A stretch of DNA of 64,000 nucleotides. Source: Papaver somniferum. Its lineage: Eukaryota > Streptophyta > Magnoliopsida > Ranunculales > Papaveraceae. The stretch's first letter is position 1; each line of letters begins with the position of its first letter. Below the pieces are notes generated by a model that saw only the letters and a list, made by a program, of their open reading frames with translations, was not told the DNA's origin and made no database searches. The translations under genes and the position numbers were made by a program. The DNA lies in the NCBI RefSeq assembly GCF_003573695.1, contig NC_039362.1, forward strand, positions 116,353,120 to 116,417,119, given 5' to 3'. Shown one piece after another: positions 33,547 through 44,182 of the stretch.

Positions 33547-35590
33547 TGTTTTTCTTTTTTCTTTAATTTACTAAATTATCCTATCATGAAGTGGTAAATA
33601 TTTTTTACTTTTAAATTACTAAATTATCCTATCATGGGGAGAAATAATATGGTTGTGGAATAAGGTTACATTGGTAATTTTATAAATATTAAGAGGACTA
33701 CATGTGTCAGCAAGCATAGTAGGCAGGAATCGTACACTCATCATGAACGATAGCTTCGATCAAAGTTTTGCGAAAGAAATTTGTTAATTGCGTTTAATAA
33801 ATTTTGCGTTACTTAAAGTGATCACGTAAATATATACATGTTGTTTCATATCAACAATATAAAGCAAAACTAAAAATAACCCGTGTCATAACTGCACAGT
33901 ATGAGACGAAATAATTTTTGGTCATGATGATTTAAATAAACTATGATAAGACTTATTTTGACCCACGAGAACTTGTAACTATAAAGATTTTAGATATTTG
34001 TTATCTATATAATTTTAAACTCGGTTACCCTTGTAGTTGATTAAAATAATAAACTTGTAAAAAAATGCCAGGTAAATTGTTTTATTTTTCCCTAAAATAA
34101 TAATCTTTTAGTCGATCCCCAAAGATTGGTGGTATTAATTTGATAATGTTTTGTGTTGCATTCAGACCATTATGTCGGAAATAGTTGCAATTATGGATAT
34201 TTGCAACTATTTCCGGATGAAGATATAACACAACTCTGCACGTTTTCCATATTCGATATATTTGCAGCATCAAATCAAGATTTGAGAAGCTGGAAGTGAA
34301 TCATGATAATGAAAAAGGATTTGGTGATAGTGATGGGTCAATAATTGAAGGTTAATTTAGATGACAATGCTCAATCGTGTTGTTATGGAGGAAAACACAA
34401 TCATGATCAAGAAGATAAACAAATAAATTTAGTAGAGGCACAAAAAGGGAACCACCCAAAAAGTCGGGAGTTTTATGAAATCATTGAGGTTTCAGTGGCA
34501 GTGTAGCTTTGAAAAGAATGCGATTCCTAGCTAGATAGTTGTCTCATTTGCAAGGCTGCAAAGAATGCAAGCTCGCGAGTCTACATGTCCTAGCTAGGTC
34601 AATTAGAGCTTCAAAATAGATTTTTTTTCCACTAATATTAAAATTAGGCCCATGATTGAAGTATAAAGTTTTGGTGATTTATTATTTGGATAGATATGTT
34701 TTTATTTTTATTTTTCAATTGTTTACATAAAACAAAAATGATTTTATTTGTTTCAATTGAGTCAAACAATAATGATTTTTTTGTGTCTGTGTTTTTAACA
34801 TAATGTTCTTTGTTCTTTGCAGGTTGATGAATGACAATTATTTTTAACATAATGATTTTACATGTTGTAACCGTAAATGTCCTAATGTTATTTTTTCTTT
34901 GTAGGTTGATGAAGGTGGGCTAATTCGATTTTAAAAAGATATGAGAGAAAAAAAATATTTTTTTTAAGAGAAAATATGAGTTTTACATAGTTATAACATT
35001 GTAATTGATAAGGATTTTTTTTGTTTTTTGTTGGTGAGGGACTAATTATATCCATAATTGAAGGAGGTTACAAATCTTACATCCATCCGATGTCTTTATC
35101 TGGGATAAGACTGGGATGGTCGGATGCGACGTTTGTCTCTTAAAATGTTATCCGACCGTCCAAGCCTCAAATACCCCTTCTGTTTTGTATTATAGATGGT
35201 TTGGTTGGTGACCCCCCAAAAAAAACAATCAACATTGAAATGTCTAAGATGACCCTCTGTGTTTTTTTATCATCACTGAAACCGTTGTAAATATAACACA
35301 AACTCAGGGATGAAAGATACTTTTACTATGACTAAACCGTTGTAAATTATGCAAAGGAAAATTTCTTGTTTGGTCCTAAGCCCATAAGGTTATTTATAGC
35401 AGGGTCCAATTAGATTTTACTCTTATTCTAAGGTCCAAAGTTATTTGAAAACATAAAAATGACTAATATACCCCATTGTTTAAGTACGTGTGAAATAACA
35501 TACTTCTACCAAATCGGGATTTTATTTATCCGGAGGTCCAAATTTAATTAAAACATATAAAGGACCATAGATTTGAGTACATAACTGCTA
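33547..35590. other. No gene seen; AT-rich intergenic DNA
   Basis: Holds a 23-bp direct repeat (atttactaaattatcc...) at 33566 and 33614, the hairpin at 34176-34215, and an inverted pair gatggtcggat/atccgaccgtc near 35116-35160. No open frame resembles a protein. The stretch after 35355 (ggtccta, gggtcca, ggtccaaa) resembles the far side of the VPS13 segment at 37900-38000 in wording. Confidence 0.4.
34176..34215. repeat. Perfect 15-bp inverted repeat
   Basis: cggaaatagttgcaa and ttgcaactatttccg are separated by 10 bases, giving a strong hairpin in DNA or RNA. No surrounding gene explains it. Confidence 0.8.
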
Positions 35591-35596
35591 CACTGT

Positions 35597-36277
35597 TTAC
35601 AAATTTGAATACATATATGCTACACTGTTTACAAATTTGAGTACATATCTGCCGCACTTCTTACGAAGGTTTCTGATTCTTTGGAAGGCGGTCTTGTTAT
35701 TAAAGACTTCTAAGCACCTAGTACAACTTGCACCAATTCCGTCTACTGTTAGTGAGAAAAAAATCCAATGCCCCACTAACTGGTTGAACAATGAACCCTA
35801 GGAAAGCTTGTCCCAGCCCATGAGCAAAACCGAGAAGACCATTTTGCCTTGCATTCTCAACAGGCTTTGTTACAACCCCAAACACGCCGAAAGCAAACAC
35901 TTGAGCAAGGGCTTCAGTTCCTTGAAGAATACCGTCACCAACCACAGTTATTCTTCTAAAACATACCTGATTCCACGGTGAAACAACGCATTATTTAATC
36001 CCCATTACGAGTTACCTTTATTCATCTATGAATAGTATCAAAATATACTAGTTACCTGCTTCATACGTAATTGCAGAAACTGCCCATCTGTTGACAACTC
36101 AGCAAAGCCTTTAATTAAATAAGCCAATGTTGATCTTGTCATGCCAAGAACATCTACTGAGAATATCAAATGTAAAGGATTATGGATCAGATCCCGCCAT
36201 ATACGGTTGACAATGGCTGGAACAACAGAGCTTTGCCTCATGAACCTATTCCGGTGCATGATCTTTCTTAAATGAAC
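35597..36277 (-). pseudogene. VPS13: VPS13-like C-terminal fragment, frameshifted
   Basis: VPS13 proteins are large lipid-transfer proteins at membrane contact sites. This piece matches their conserved C-terminal region. Exon a, 36277-36056, encodes 74 residues including MHRNRFMRQSS, NRIWRDLIHNPLHLIFSVDV and FAELSTDGQFLQLR. A GT-AG intron follows at 36055-35967 (89 bp), and exon b starts at 35966 in the same frame (RRITVVGDGILQGTEALAQ, VENARQNGLLGFAHGLG, FIVQPVSGALDFF). A run of seven A on the plus strand (35757-35763), one too many, shifts the frame. The expected SLTVDGIGASC..RCLEVFNNKTAFQRIRN follows in the next frame. The rest of the about 4000-residue protein is absent, so this is a fragment. 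A retained intron argues against retroposition. Confidence 0.85.
35966..36056 (-). other. Intron inside the VPS13 fragment
   Basis: The minus strand reads AAGCAG|GTAACTAG ... GGAATCAG|GTATG. Canonical ends, and the VPS13 frame continues across it. Confidence 0.75.
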
Positions 36278-36560
36278 CTGTAATGAAAGAACGGTTTAGT
36301 TACCTATAGGAGATGTTATACAAATACAAATATCATGAATAAGAGTCTTGCAGAACTGATAACTCATTATTCAAGATCCCAAACAACAAAGTTTCCTTGT
36401 TAGAATCAATGATAAATGAACTAGAAAACGTTTTACATCACATATACTGTAGGATCATACCAATTAATCTCTAATATTTCTTTAATACAGTATTAAATCA
36501 TAGGAAAAATAAAGGAAAACCTTTATATGCACTGTAAACACAGAAAAACTATAGAAAATT

Positions 36561-37245
36561 AGCACATATTTCAGTATTTCACACACGTACTCATGGATCA
36601 AAGAAATAAAAATGTGGCAAAACTCTGAATACAACAGAATCATAAGAAGTTTCTATCAGTACACCATATACGTACTGCGTATTCATGAACTAAAAATCAA
36701 CTTCATGTAAAGAAGAATTGATGAATTGATGAATATAACATAATCAAAGCACATATTTCAGTATTACACATACGTACTCATAGATCCAATCCAAAGACAA
36801 TGGCAAAAGTATGAATAAAACAAAATCAGAAGAGGTTCCTATCAGTACACCATATATGTACTGCGTATTCATAAACTAGAAAATCAACCACATGTAAAGA
36901 AGAAGTGATGAATCCATGAATATAACCAAATCAAAGCACATGTTTCAGTATTACACATATATACTCATGGATCGAACCCAAAAACAGTGGCAAAACTTTG
37001 AATAAAACAAAATCAAAAGAAGTTTCTATCAGTACGCCATATACGTACTGCGTATTCATGAACTAAAAAATCAACTGCATGTAAAGAAAAAGTGATGAAT
37101 CCATGAATATAGTCGAATCAAAGCACATATTTCAGTACTACACATACGTACTAATGGATCAACCCAAAAAAATGGCAAAATTTTGAATAAAACAAAATCA
37201 GAAGTATTTTATATCGGTACGTCGTATACGTACTGTCGGTTCGTA
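36561..37245. repeat. 187-bp tandem repeat, about 3.7 copies
   Basis: agcacat(a/g)tttcagta begins units at 36561, 36748, 36935 and 37122, with spacing of exactly 187 each time. Units include catata(c/t)gtactgcgtattcat and a tgatgaat(c)catgaatata end. They lie in the presumed intron upstream of the VPS13 exons. Confidence 0.9.
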
Positions 37246-37382
37246 CACAGTAGCAAACTGTAACGAACCTAAAAACCTAAAAACGTCATGAAAATCAATT
37301 TGATCTTCATAATACAATCGAAAAACAAATCAAAAGAAGAAAAACGAACAAAATAATCAAAGAAGATGATTAGAAAACATAC

Positions 37383-37830
37383 CTGGAAACACAAAAAAAT
37401 CTTCTCGTCGTAAATCATAACGATGCATCTTCTTCTTCTTCTTCTTCTTCTAGGTTTCTGTCAATACAGGATATACGTACTGCTGCTTCATATGCAAAAA
37501 CAAACTGAAACACATCTAAAACCAACAAAATAGAAGTGGTATAAGTAAATCTAATAACGAAATGAATAAAAAATATGATTATTCGTCTAGATCTAGTAAA
37601 TAATCCAAAAATCAAATATGGGGATAAAAAAGCGTAATCAATCACAACAAGGATTAGATCGTGAAACCCTAAAATAAACATTGTAAGAGAAAAATCTCCA
37701 TATGATTTAATAAAAAGAGAAAGATTGAAGAATAAAATTTGGATTTGTTCATAACCCATTCGCAGCAGCAGTGAGAAGAAAGAGAAGAAGAAAACGAATA
37801 TGAAATGTAATGTTCTTCTCGTGTTTATAG
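37383..37830 (-). promoter_or_regulatory. Possible promoter and first exon for the VPS13 fragment
   Basis: The minus strand shows a TATA-like ctataaac at 37830-37823, then a TC-rich leader typical of plant 5' UTRs. A GAAGAAGAA run (plus cttctt, 37429-37452) follows, then an ATG at 37418-37416 opening 12 codons to a CAG|GTATG donor at 37383/37382. Splicing to the acceptor at 36278 would keep the VPS13 frame. The 12 codons are not recognisably VPS13. Transcription is inference. Confidence 0.35.
37429..37452. repeat. CTT microsatellite
   Basis: Eight CTT triplets in the presumed leader of the VPS13 fragment. Confidence 0.8.
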
Positions 37831-38539
37831 ACCTGTTAAATAGGAAAGGTTATTTGTGGTATTTTTAAATTTCACACACCTGATCTCGCACGTGTACAGG
37901 ACCTGGACTTAAAAAATTGGGTTCATTTTTCATTTTTCTTTTAATTATGGACCTCTGGTTATTGGGCTTTAATGGGTGGACCTGCCACTAACCAATACCA
38001 CTATAATAGGATCTATAGGTAATTCCTACTTATGCAAATGCCCCTGCATGTTTTTAGCTTTCCTACCCTGACCTTCGTAATAACGAAAATTTAAGAAGGA
38101 TAAGTATGTAAAAAACCCACATAAGGTGCTTGCTTCACTGAACAATCATAATTCTCCGATAACTTTTGATTGAAGAAGAATCACCACCACCACTCTCCTC
38201 CACCTCCTTCGTGATTAATTCTGATTAAAATCTTTGTTGATTTTATTCATTATCATCAACGCTATTTCTAGGGTTTGTTTTTCTTGTTTTTTTTCCTTGA
38301 AATTCTAATTTGTGCATGAGAAAGTGAGGGTTTTTTAGTTGAAATTTGTGTATCAAACCTATAAAATCTACCATTAAAGCAATTAACAACACAAGAACGG
38401 GGGAAGCTGATGGAGGATTTTTAATCATGAATAAGTTCACGTAAGACTAAAGTGTGGGTTTGTGTTTAGATTTTTCCATTTCATCAACAAGTAGGAGAAA
38501 TATCAAATGGGGACCAGAAAGGAAAATAAATACCTACCT
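37831..38539. other. No gene seen
   Basis: AT-rich. 37900-38000 contains ggacct/ggacctg and gggctttaatgggtgg. In reverse complement the wording resembles 35360-35440, perhaps degenerate ends of a carrier element around the VPS13 piece. The open frame at 38243-38440 (minus) has no protein-like character. Confidence 0.35.
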
Positions 38540-39990
38540 CCACCTGCTTAACATGCTCATTCAAACCTCTTACATTCCAAACAACCGTTTTAAATATCTT
38601 TGGTAACATGAATATAAGGTTTCTTAACTCTACTAATTTTTTAAGACCAATAGCGCTAACCTGCATCCCCCGAGAGGATGAACTAGAAGTGATAAACTTA
38701 TGAATAAAATGAGCTCTAGCAAAACTACTTGAATTAGAAGAAATTTTACCATCTGACCCACCGAGCCATCACCTCAATTTCCTTTAAGAGTAATATCAAC
38801 CATAACCATTGAAGAAATATCATGAGCAAGAGCTTCAAACATATTACAAGATTTGATGGGATCATTAGTTATTACCTTCAAACCAGCGCAAGACTCATCA
38901 TCGCTCATTGCATCAACAATATCATCTTCACTACCACTCTCCACAGTTACTTCCTCCTCCACGATATGATCTCTAACTCTTTTTTCCATTAAAACTCTTA
39001 GACTGCTTGACCACCCATACTTCTTTAAATTTCTTCTGAGCATGAATTGCAATACCATCAGCTTCAACATTCTCTATCTCGAGTTTAAAACAATTACGAT
39101 GAGTATGACCAAAAACACGACAATGCATACATCTAGGGGGTTTCCATGAGTGCTCCACATCAACAGTAGTTGGAAAATCATGCATCACATCAATCTCAAA
39201 AAACACACGAGCATATCTCATTCCAGTACGATTGGGAGCTTCATTACTATCCATCATAATAGGTCACCTAGTTAACTCACAATTATACTCAAACCATCAA
39301 CATCCAAGAAAAACAGAGTGACCTTTCTCAAGTTCATCAAAAACTGTTTTAATTTCATCAATTTCATTTTCCATATCTGGAGGCCAAGGTTAAACAATAA
39401 ACAATTTATTCGAAATAAACAGAACCTTATGTCCAAAGCAGCAGATGTATCATCTTCATCATCAAAATCAAATATAAAAGTGGATTCATCATGAATTATT
39501 ATAAGATTAAAATTACCTTTTGTTTTCCAAACCCTCTCAACAACAAATTTCACAAAAAATAAATAAAAATAAATAAATAAAGAGTTTCTTACGAATGACA
39601 CCAGCAACCATATTCTCGCAACACTTGATTTGATCAACCGCAACCATCTTCTCATCATCAACCATAGAGGTTGGAATATACTTCATAGAAGCGGCGGAAA
39701 GAACACCCTTTTTCTTTAAGAGCATACAAAGATCATTTCTCTTTTAAACTAAAAGGAAAACGAGAATCAACCTGAGAGGAAGTAGGTAGCGGCGGAAAAA
39801 ATGCCGGAGTTAAAGTTCCCATACCACCTGACGACGGATGGGAATACCACACCAATAGAGACACAAAAACCCACCACCAATAGAAAATCGCATCGTAACT
39901 TATATCTCCTCACGTGATTTTTTTTGTATATGAGTTCAGTTTTTACAATTTGAGAGAACGTGGGTTGCATGCCGATGCTGCACACATAGA
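38540..39990 (-). pseudogene. L1 ORF1 (DUF4283/zinc knuckle) with start of ORF2, truncated
   Basis: Read on the minus strand: an N-terminal part (PAFFPPLPTSSQVDSRFPFS, about 39830-39760), a DUF4283-like core (VERVWKTKGNFNLIIIHDES, FDFDDEDD; 39545-39430), then RTGMRYARVFFEIDVMHDFP and a knuckle CMHCRVFGHTHRNC (about 39130-39085). An acidic tail in the neighbouring frame (39000-38800) and the start of the endonuclease, FKTVVWNVRGLNEHVKQVEV (38612-38550), follow. ORF1 proteins coat LINE RNA. The element stops abruptly near 38540, within the first residues of ORF2, so it is 3'-truncated. LINEs are normally 5'-truncated, which points to a later deletion or insertion. Several frameshifts. Confidence 0.75.
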
Positions 39991-40343
39991 ATTGTTGGGT
40001 ACAATTTTTGAAACAAACATTTTTGTTCCTATTTTATTAGCAATTTTTTAGGTCACTAATATCACAACGCATATAAGAGTTACTAATGTCAGACAGGGTG
40101 GTGTACCCATTGGCTCCCACATGGTTGCCACGCTGCAAAAGGGGATAGTGTCTTTGGGGTTTTAATTTGCCACAACTTCAGCAATGTTTATAAGCGTTTC
40201 CTTTTACAAAGTGTGGCCCTCTATCATGGCAATGAAAAATATAGGCTCAAAATACTGTGACGATGAAAAATACGTGCGGGAACCGATAAAATGGTTAGTG
40301 TTTTCAATTAAGAGTTATTGCCATTAAAGACTGCATAGGTAAG
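39991..40343. other. No gene seen
   Basis: Short intergenic stretch between two LINEs. No repeats or protein-like frames. Confidence 0.4.
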
Positions 40344-40425
40344 TTTTTTTTTTTGCTAGTAAAAGATGAATATATATTAAGAAGGAAAGGAGTACAGAGT
40401 TTAAAAGATGAAATGAGGAGGAGAA

Positions 40426-41577
40426 CTACCCCCATTCACCTGTTACAACATACTTCCTACTATGTTTGGCTGCTTTATCCGCTAAGCCATTGAGCTCTCT
40501 TCTAACATGAACAAAGTTATAAAAAGAAAAAGAGTTCATGAATGATAAACAATCATCTAAGATAGAGGAACTACACCAGCTAATCTGGATAGAACTTTTA
40601 TTTAAATAGGAGATAACATTTTCTGCACTCCTTTTATAGAGATTGTTTTGATAATCCAGCATCTTGATCCATTTGACCGCTTTCAGGGCTGCCATACTTT
40701 CCGCTTCCTCTGCATCGTTTGCTAGACCTGAGATGGTTTTGCATCCCTTGTAGTTACCCTCTGAATTTGTTAAAATTATGTCAATACCACAAGAATGAGT
40801 ATTTAGATCAAAGGAGGCATCAAAGTGTGCTACCAGTGGTGCATCAACATGAACGCTTTCTAGCGTATCTGATATCCCATCAGCTGGAATAATATGTTGT
40901 TGTTGAATGATCACATCTTGAGTTGACAAAGCACCCAAAGTTTCATTTACTAATCTACAGGAAAATATTGTTGTACTTATGTGATTAACCTGTTTATCCT
41001 GAAAGACATTATAGCATCTTTCCTTCCAAATACACCAAGCAGTTGTGAAAACATGACAGATTTGCTCTGAACTGTAATTACCCAATAACCATTTCCTAAT
41101 CCAATCAGAAATAGAGATGTTTGTCCCCATATCATCCAGAACTAAGTTTCCATGAGGGACTAAAGCCCAAATATACCTAACAAATCTACAATTAAATATA
41201 ATATGCTCTTCAGATTCAAACTGATTATCATTACACATGCTACAGTGAGTGTTCTGGTTAGGGCAATAAAATGCAAGCCTACATTTAGAAGGAAGGATAT
41301 ATTCGAAGCATTTCCATATGAAGATTTGGACCTTATGAAGTATCGGGGAACTCCATAATTTCTTGTAAAGAGGAGTATGGTTACTGACAAAAGAAGAATT
41401 ACTTGAATTACTAATGATAACCCTATACACAGACTTGACAGTAAGAGAACCATTTCTAGTATATGTCCATACTATCCTATCTAGACCTGTGAGAGGAATT
41501 CTAGTTTTCATGATTTTATGACAGTTGTCCCTAGTGAAGAAGGACTCAACTAGGTTAACATTCCAACTATGTGTCAC
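40426..41577 (-). CDS. LINE ORF2 C-terminal part: zf-RVT and RNase H
   Basis: A 383-codon open frame, the longest in the window. The zf-RVT region (residues about 60-170) reads LYKKLWSSPILHKVQIFIWKC, then CSMCNDNQFESEEHIIFNC. A linker CIWKERCYNVFQ follows. The RNase H domain (residues about 245-383) begins VAHFDASFDLNTHSCGIDI with the first catalytic Asp, has AEEAESMAALKAVKWI with the Glu, and ends VHVRRELNGLADKAAKHS. RNase H removes RNA from the cDNA hybrid. Upstream the RT is broken by stops, so the frame is a remnant of ORF2 rather than a separate gene, though its own ATG is available. Confidence 0.8.
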   Translation of the reverse strand: MTHSWNVNLVESFFTRDNCHKIMKTRIPLTGLDRIVWTYTRNGSLTVKSVYRVIISNSSNSSFVSNHTPLYKKLWSSPILHKVQIFIWKCFEYILPSKCRLAFYCPNQNTHCSMCNDNQFESEEHIIFNCRFVRYIWALVPHGNLVLDDMGTNISISDWIRKWLLGNYSSEQICHVFTTAWCIWKERCYNVFQDKQVNHISTTIFSCRLVNETLGALSTQDVIIQQQHIIPADGISDTLESVHVDAPLVAHFDASFDLNTHSCGIDIILTNSEGNYKGCKTISGLANDAEEAESMAALKAVKWIKMLDYQNNLYKRSAENVISYLNKSSIQISWCSSSILDDCLSFMNSFSFYNFVHVRRELNGLADKAAKHSRKYVVTGEWG

Positions 41578-41814
41578 TTAATCAATAAACTGAGAAGCAA
41601 TATAGTTAGGATTAGGGTAAGACATGCACAGAGGAGAAGATGCATTACAGATCCAGTTGTCATTAAAAGCATTAATTTGTTGACCATTTCTAACCTCCTA
41701 GATAGAATGTTTCTTAAGAACTTCTAAACCTGTACAGATACTAGTCCAGTCCCAGGATGATTGACTAGTTGTTTTATAGTGAAGATGATGACAATTACTA
41801 AAGTATGATAGCCC

Positions 41815-42089
41815 GGTTCGGCTACGATGTAGTCGGGACACATACTTGAAGTATGTGGTCCCTCTTTAAATGCAGACACGTCGTATAAAATAGAAAAGAA
41901 CTTCCAAAACAGTTTTATTATCTAACTGTTTACCCTTTTTCTTTTTTTTTAACTTCCTACTTTTTTTCAAAAAGTACAACAGTTAAGGGGACTTGGAGGG
42001 GGCAGGTTTTTAAGTTAAATAGGTCTCAGAAAATAAATAGGGGGCACACACAAAATGTATGTGGCCCGACCACATCTTAGAAAGAGCGA
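41815..42089. mobile_element. 275-bp MITE, Mutator-like, inside the LINE
   Basis: Flanked by TGATAGCCC at 41806-41814 and 42090-42098 (9-bp duplication, 10 counting the preceding A). The ends are imperfect inverted repeats: gatgtagtcgggacacatac near the left end and the complement of gtatgtggcccgaccacatc near the right. No coding capacity. A 9-bp duplication suggests the Mutator superfamily. Confidence 0.75.
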
Positions 42090-42129
42090 TGATAGCCCAC
42101 AGTTCATTTGAAGAGTGAATGAGGCTCTA

Positions 42130-43260
42130 TGCAGTTTTAGTTAGGAGAAAAACATTCATCTGTTTAAGTTTACAAAAACCCATACCTCCTGACTTATGGG
42201 TGCAAATTCGACCCCAACCTCTTATATAAATGCCTCCATGAGAACTCTCACCCCACCAGAAGTCCATTTAAGCACTCTCCATTTTTTAATGACAGTGTCA
42301 GGGAGTAGAAAAGAGTTCATAGTATAAGTTGGAGCATAATTGAGGACATGGTTAACTAAAATGGATCTTCCAGCTTGATTAAGATGGATTCCTTTCCATT
42401 TAGATAACCTCTTATCAAACTGATCAACGAGAGGAGCGCAAGTCTCAACTCTGGATCTGCCATGAAAGAGTAGTATACCTAAATATTTCTCATTCAGTTC
42501 CACTTTCCTGACATTGAGTGCTCTTATTGGAGAAACACAGTGATCAGGATGTACATTTTTTCTGAAAAAATTAGTCGACTTTTGAAAGTTTATCATTTGT
42601 CAAAACTTGGCTAAAATCCTTAATCAAAGATATAAGATTATTAGCTTCAGTATGGGAAGATTTAGTAAAAATAAGGCAATCGTCAGCGAATAGCAAATGA
42701 TTTATACTAGGGGCTTCTCTAGTTACCTTTATACCATGTATTAGATGGTTAGCTTCAGCATGCAAAAGGTATCTAGATAAAGCATCCATACACAAAATGA
42801 ACAGATAAGGCTATAATGGATCTCCCTGTCGCAAACCTCTTGCACGTTTAAAAGGTTGGCAAGGAGAGACACTAAGCATCACATAGATAGTGGTTGTACT
42901 GATATATTAGTGGATGAGCTCACACCAATGATCAGAGAAACCAAATCTCTTGAGAACATTGTTAAGAAAAGACCACTCGACTCTGTCAAATGCTTTTGAC
43001 ATATCGAGTTTTAATCCCATACCAGTTGTATCCTTTTTCCTTTTCATAGTGTGAACCAATTCATGCGCTATAATAATATTGTTTTGAATATTTGTATTTA
43101 GAACATATGCATATTGATATGGACTAATCAATTTACAGAGCAATGGTTTCATCCTGTTCACTAGGATTTTAGAGATAATTTTATAACTGGTATTACAAAG
43201 GGAGATTGGTCTAAAAATCTGCTAGTGTAGCAGGATTCTTGATCTTAGGAATAAGAGACA
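42130..43260 (-). pseudogene. LINE reverse transcriptase, broken
   Basis: Minus-strand pieces: 43161-42907 with KLISPYQYAY and GLKLDMSKAFDRVEW (catalytic Asp), then ARGLRQGDPL followed by a stop, 42795-42571 with LFILCMDALSRYLL and INHLLFADDCLIF (FADD active site), and 42596-42222 with the palm/thumb continuation. At least three stops or frameshifts lie between. Confidence 0.85.
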
Positions 43261-44105
43261 GAAATGTATGGTTCATTTCCTTAAACAAATGTCGAGTATT
43301 GAATTTTTTTTACGGTATTCCAAACATCAGTTTCAACAATATCAAGATGTTGTTTGTAGAAACCCGGAGGGAATCCATCTGGACCAGGAGCAGTCCAAGA
43401 AGTCATTTTCTTAATGGTATCTTTCACTTCTTGCAAAGTCACATGACTCAATAGTTTGTCATTGTCCTCATTTGTTACACAAGAATCTATGCAATTAAGA
43501 ATAGAGCTATATTGAAAAGGATTAGTAGTAATGCATACATATTTGAAATGGGATGTTAACAGATCTTCAAGAGCATTTTTATCCTCAGACCAATTACCTT
43601 CAGTTTCAAAGCACTTATATGATTGAAATGCTTTCTTATATTCACATGAGTGTGATAGAAGTTAGTATTTCTATCATAACTTCTAATATAATCTATTCTT
43701 GATTTCTGAGCATAAAAGTCTTCTTGGACTTTTTGTCAATGCTCTAAATCCATTTCAACTTGGCTAACAGCTTCCATATTCTGTGGAGTATTGCTTCTAC
43801 TCGACAGATTTTGGAGTTGATTTTCAAGATTTCTCACTTTATGGTCAATGTTACCAAAGTGGTGAGTGTTCCAATTAGCATTTCTAAGTCTATTAACAAG
43901 TTGGTATGAAGAAGAACCTCTAATATTACGATTAAAGGAGTTTCTGATGACCTCATGGGAAGATGAGTCACAAAACCAACATTTGTAATATCTGTAGGGC
44001 TTTTTACCTTGGTGGGACTGAGGATTAGTGACCAAGATAATTGTTGAATGATCAGAGCCAACTGTCTCAATGTGAAACAATTTGGCATTTGGGTAATATG
44101 TTAAC
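43261..44105 (-). pseudogene. LINE ORF2 region between endonuclease and RT
   Basis: 44080-43736 is open and matches the end of the endonuclease (LFHIETVGSDHSTIIL, the conserved SDH catalytic motif) and the following helical linker. 43735-43261 carries on with stops and frameshifts. Confidence 0.7.
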
Positions 44106-44182
44106 CACTGACCATTGACTAAAGCCCTATCAATTCTGGCTTGGATATTATCATTTCATATTTGCTTGTTAGACCACGTGAA

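Noticed and set aside
37415..37759. A 114-codon minus-strand frame ending in a glutamate run
   Set aside because: The glutamates come from the GAA microsatellite. The rest is hydrophobic AT-rich translation with no domain. A leader role is more likely.
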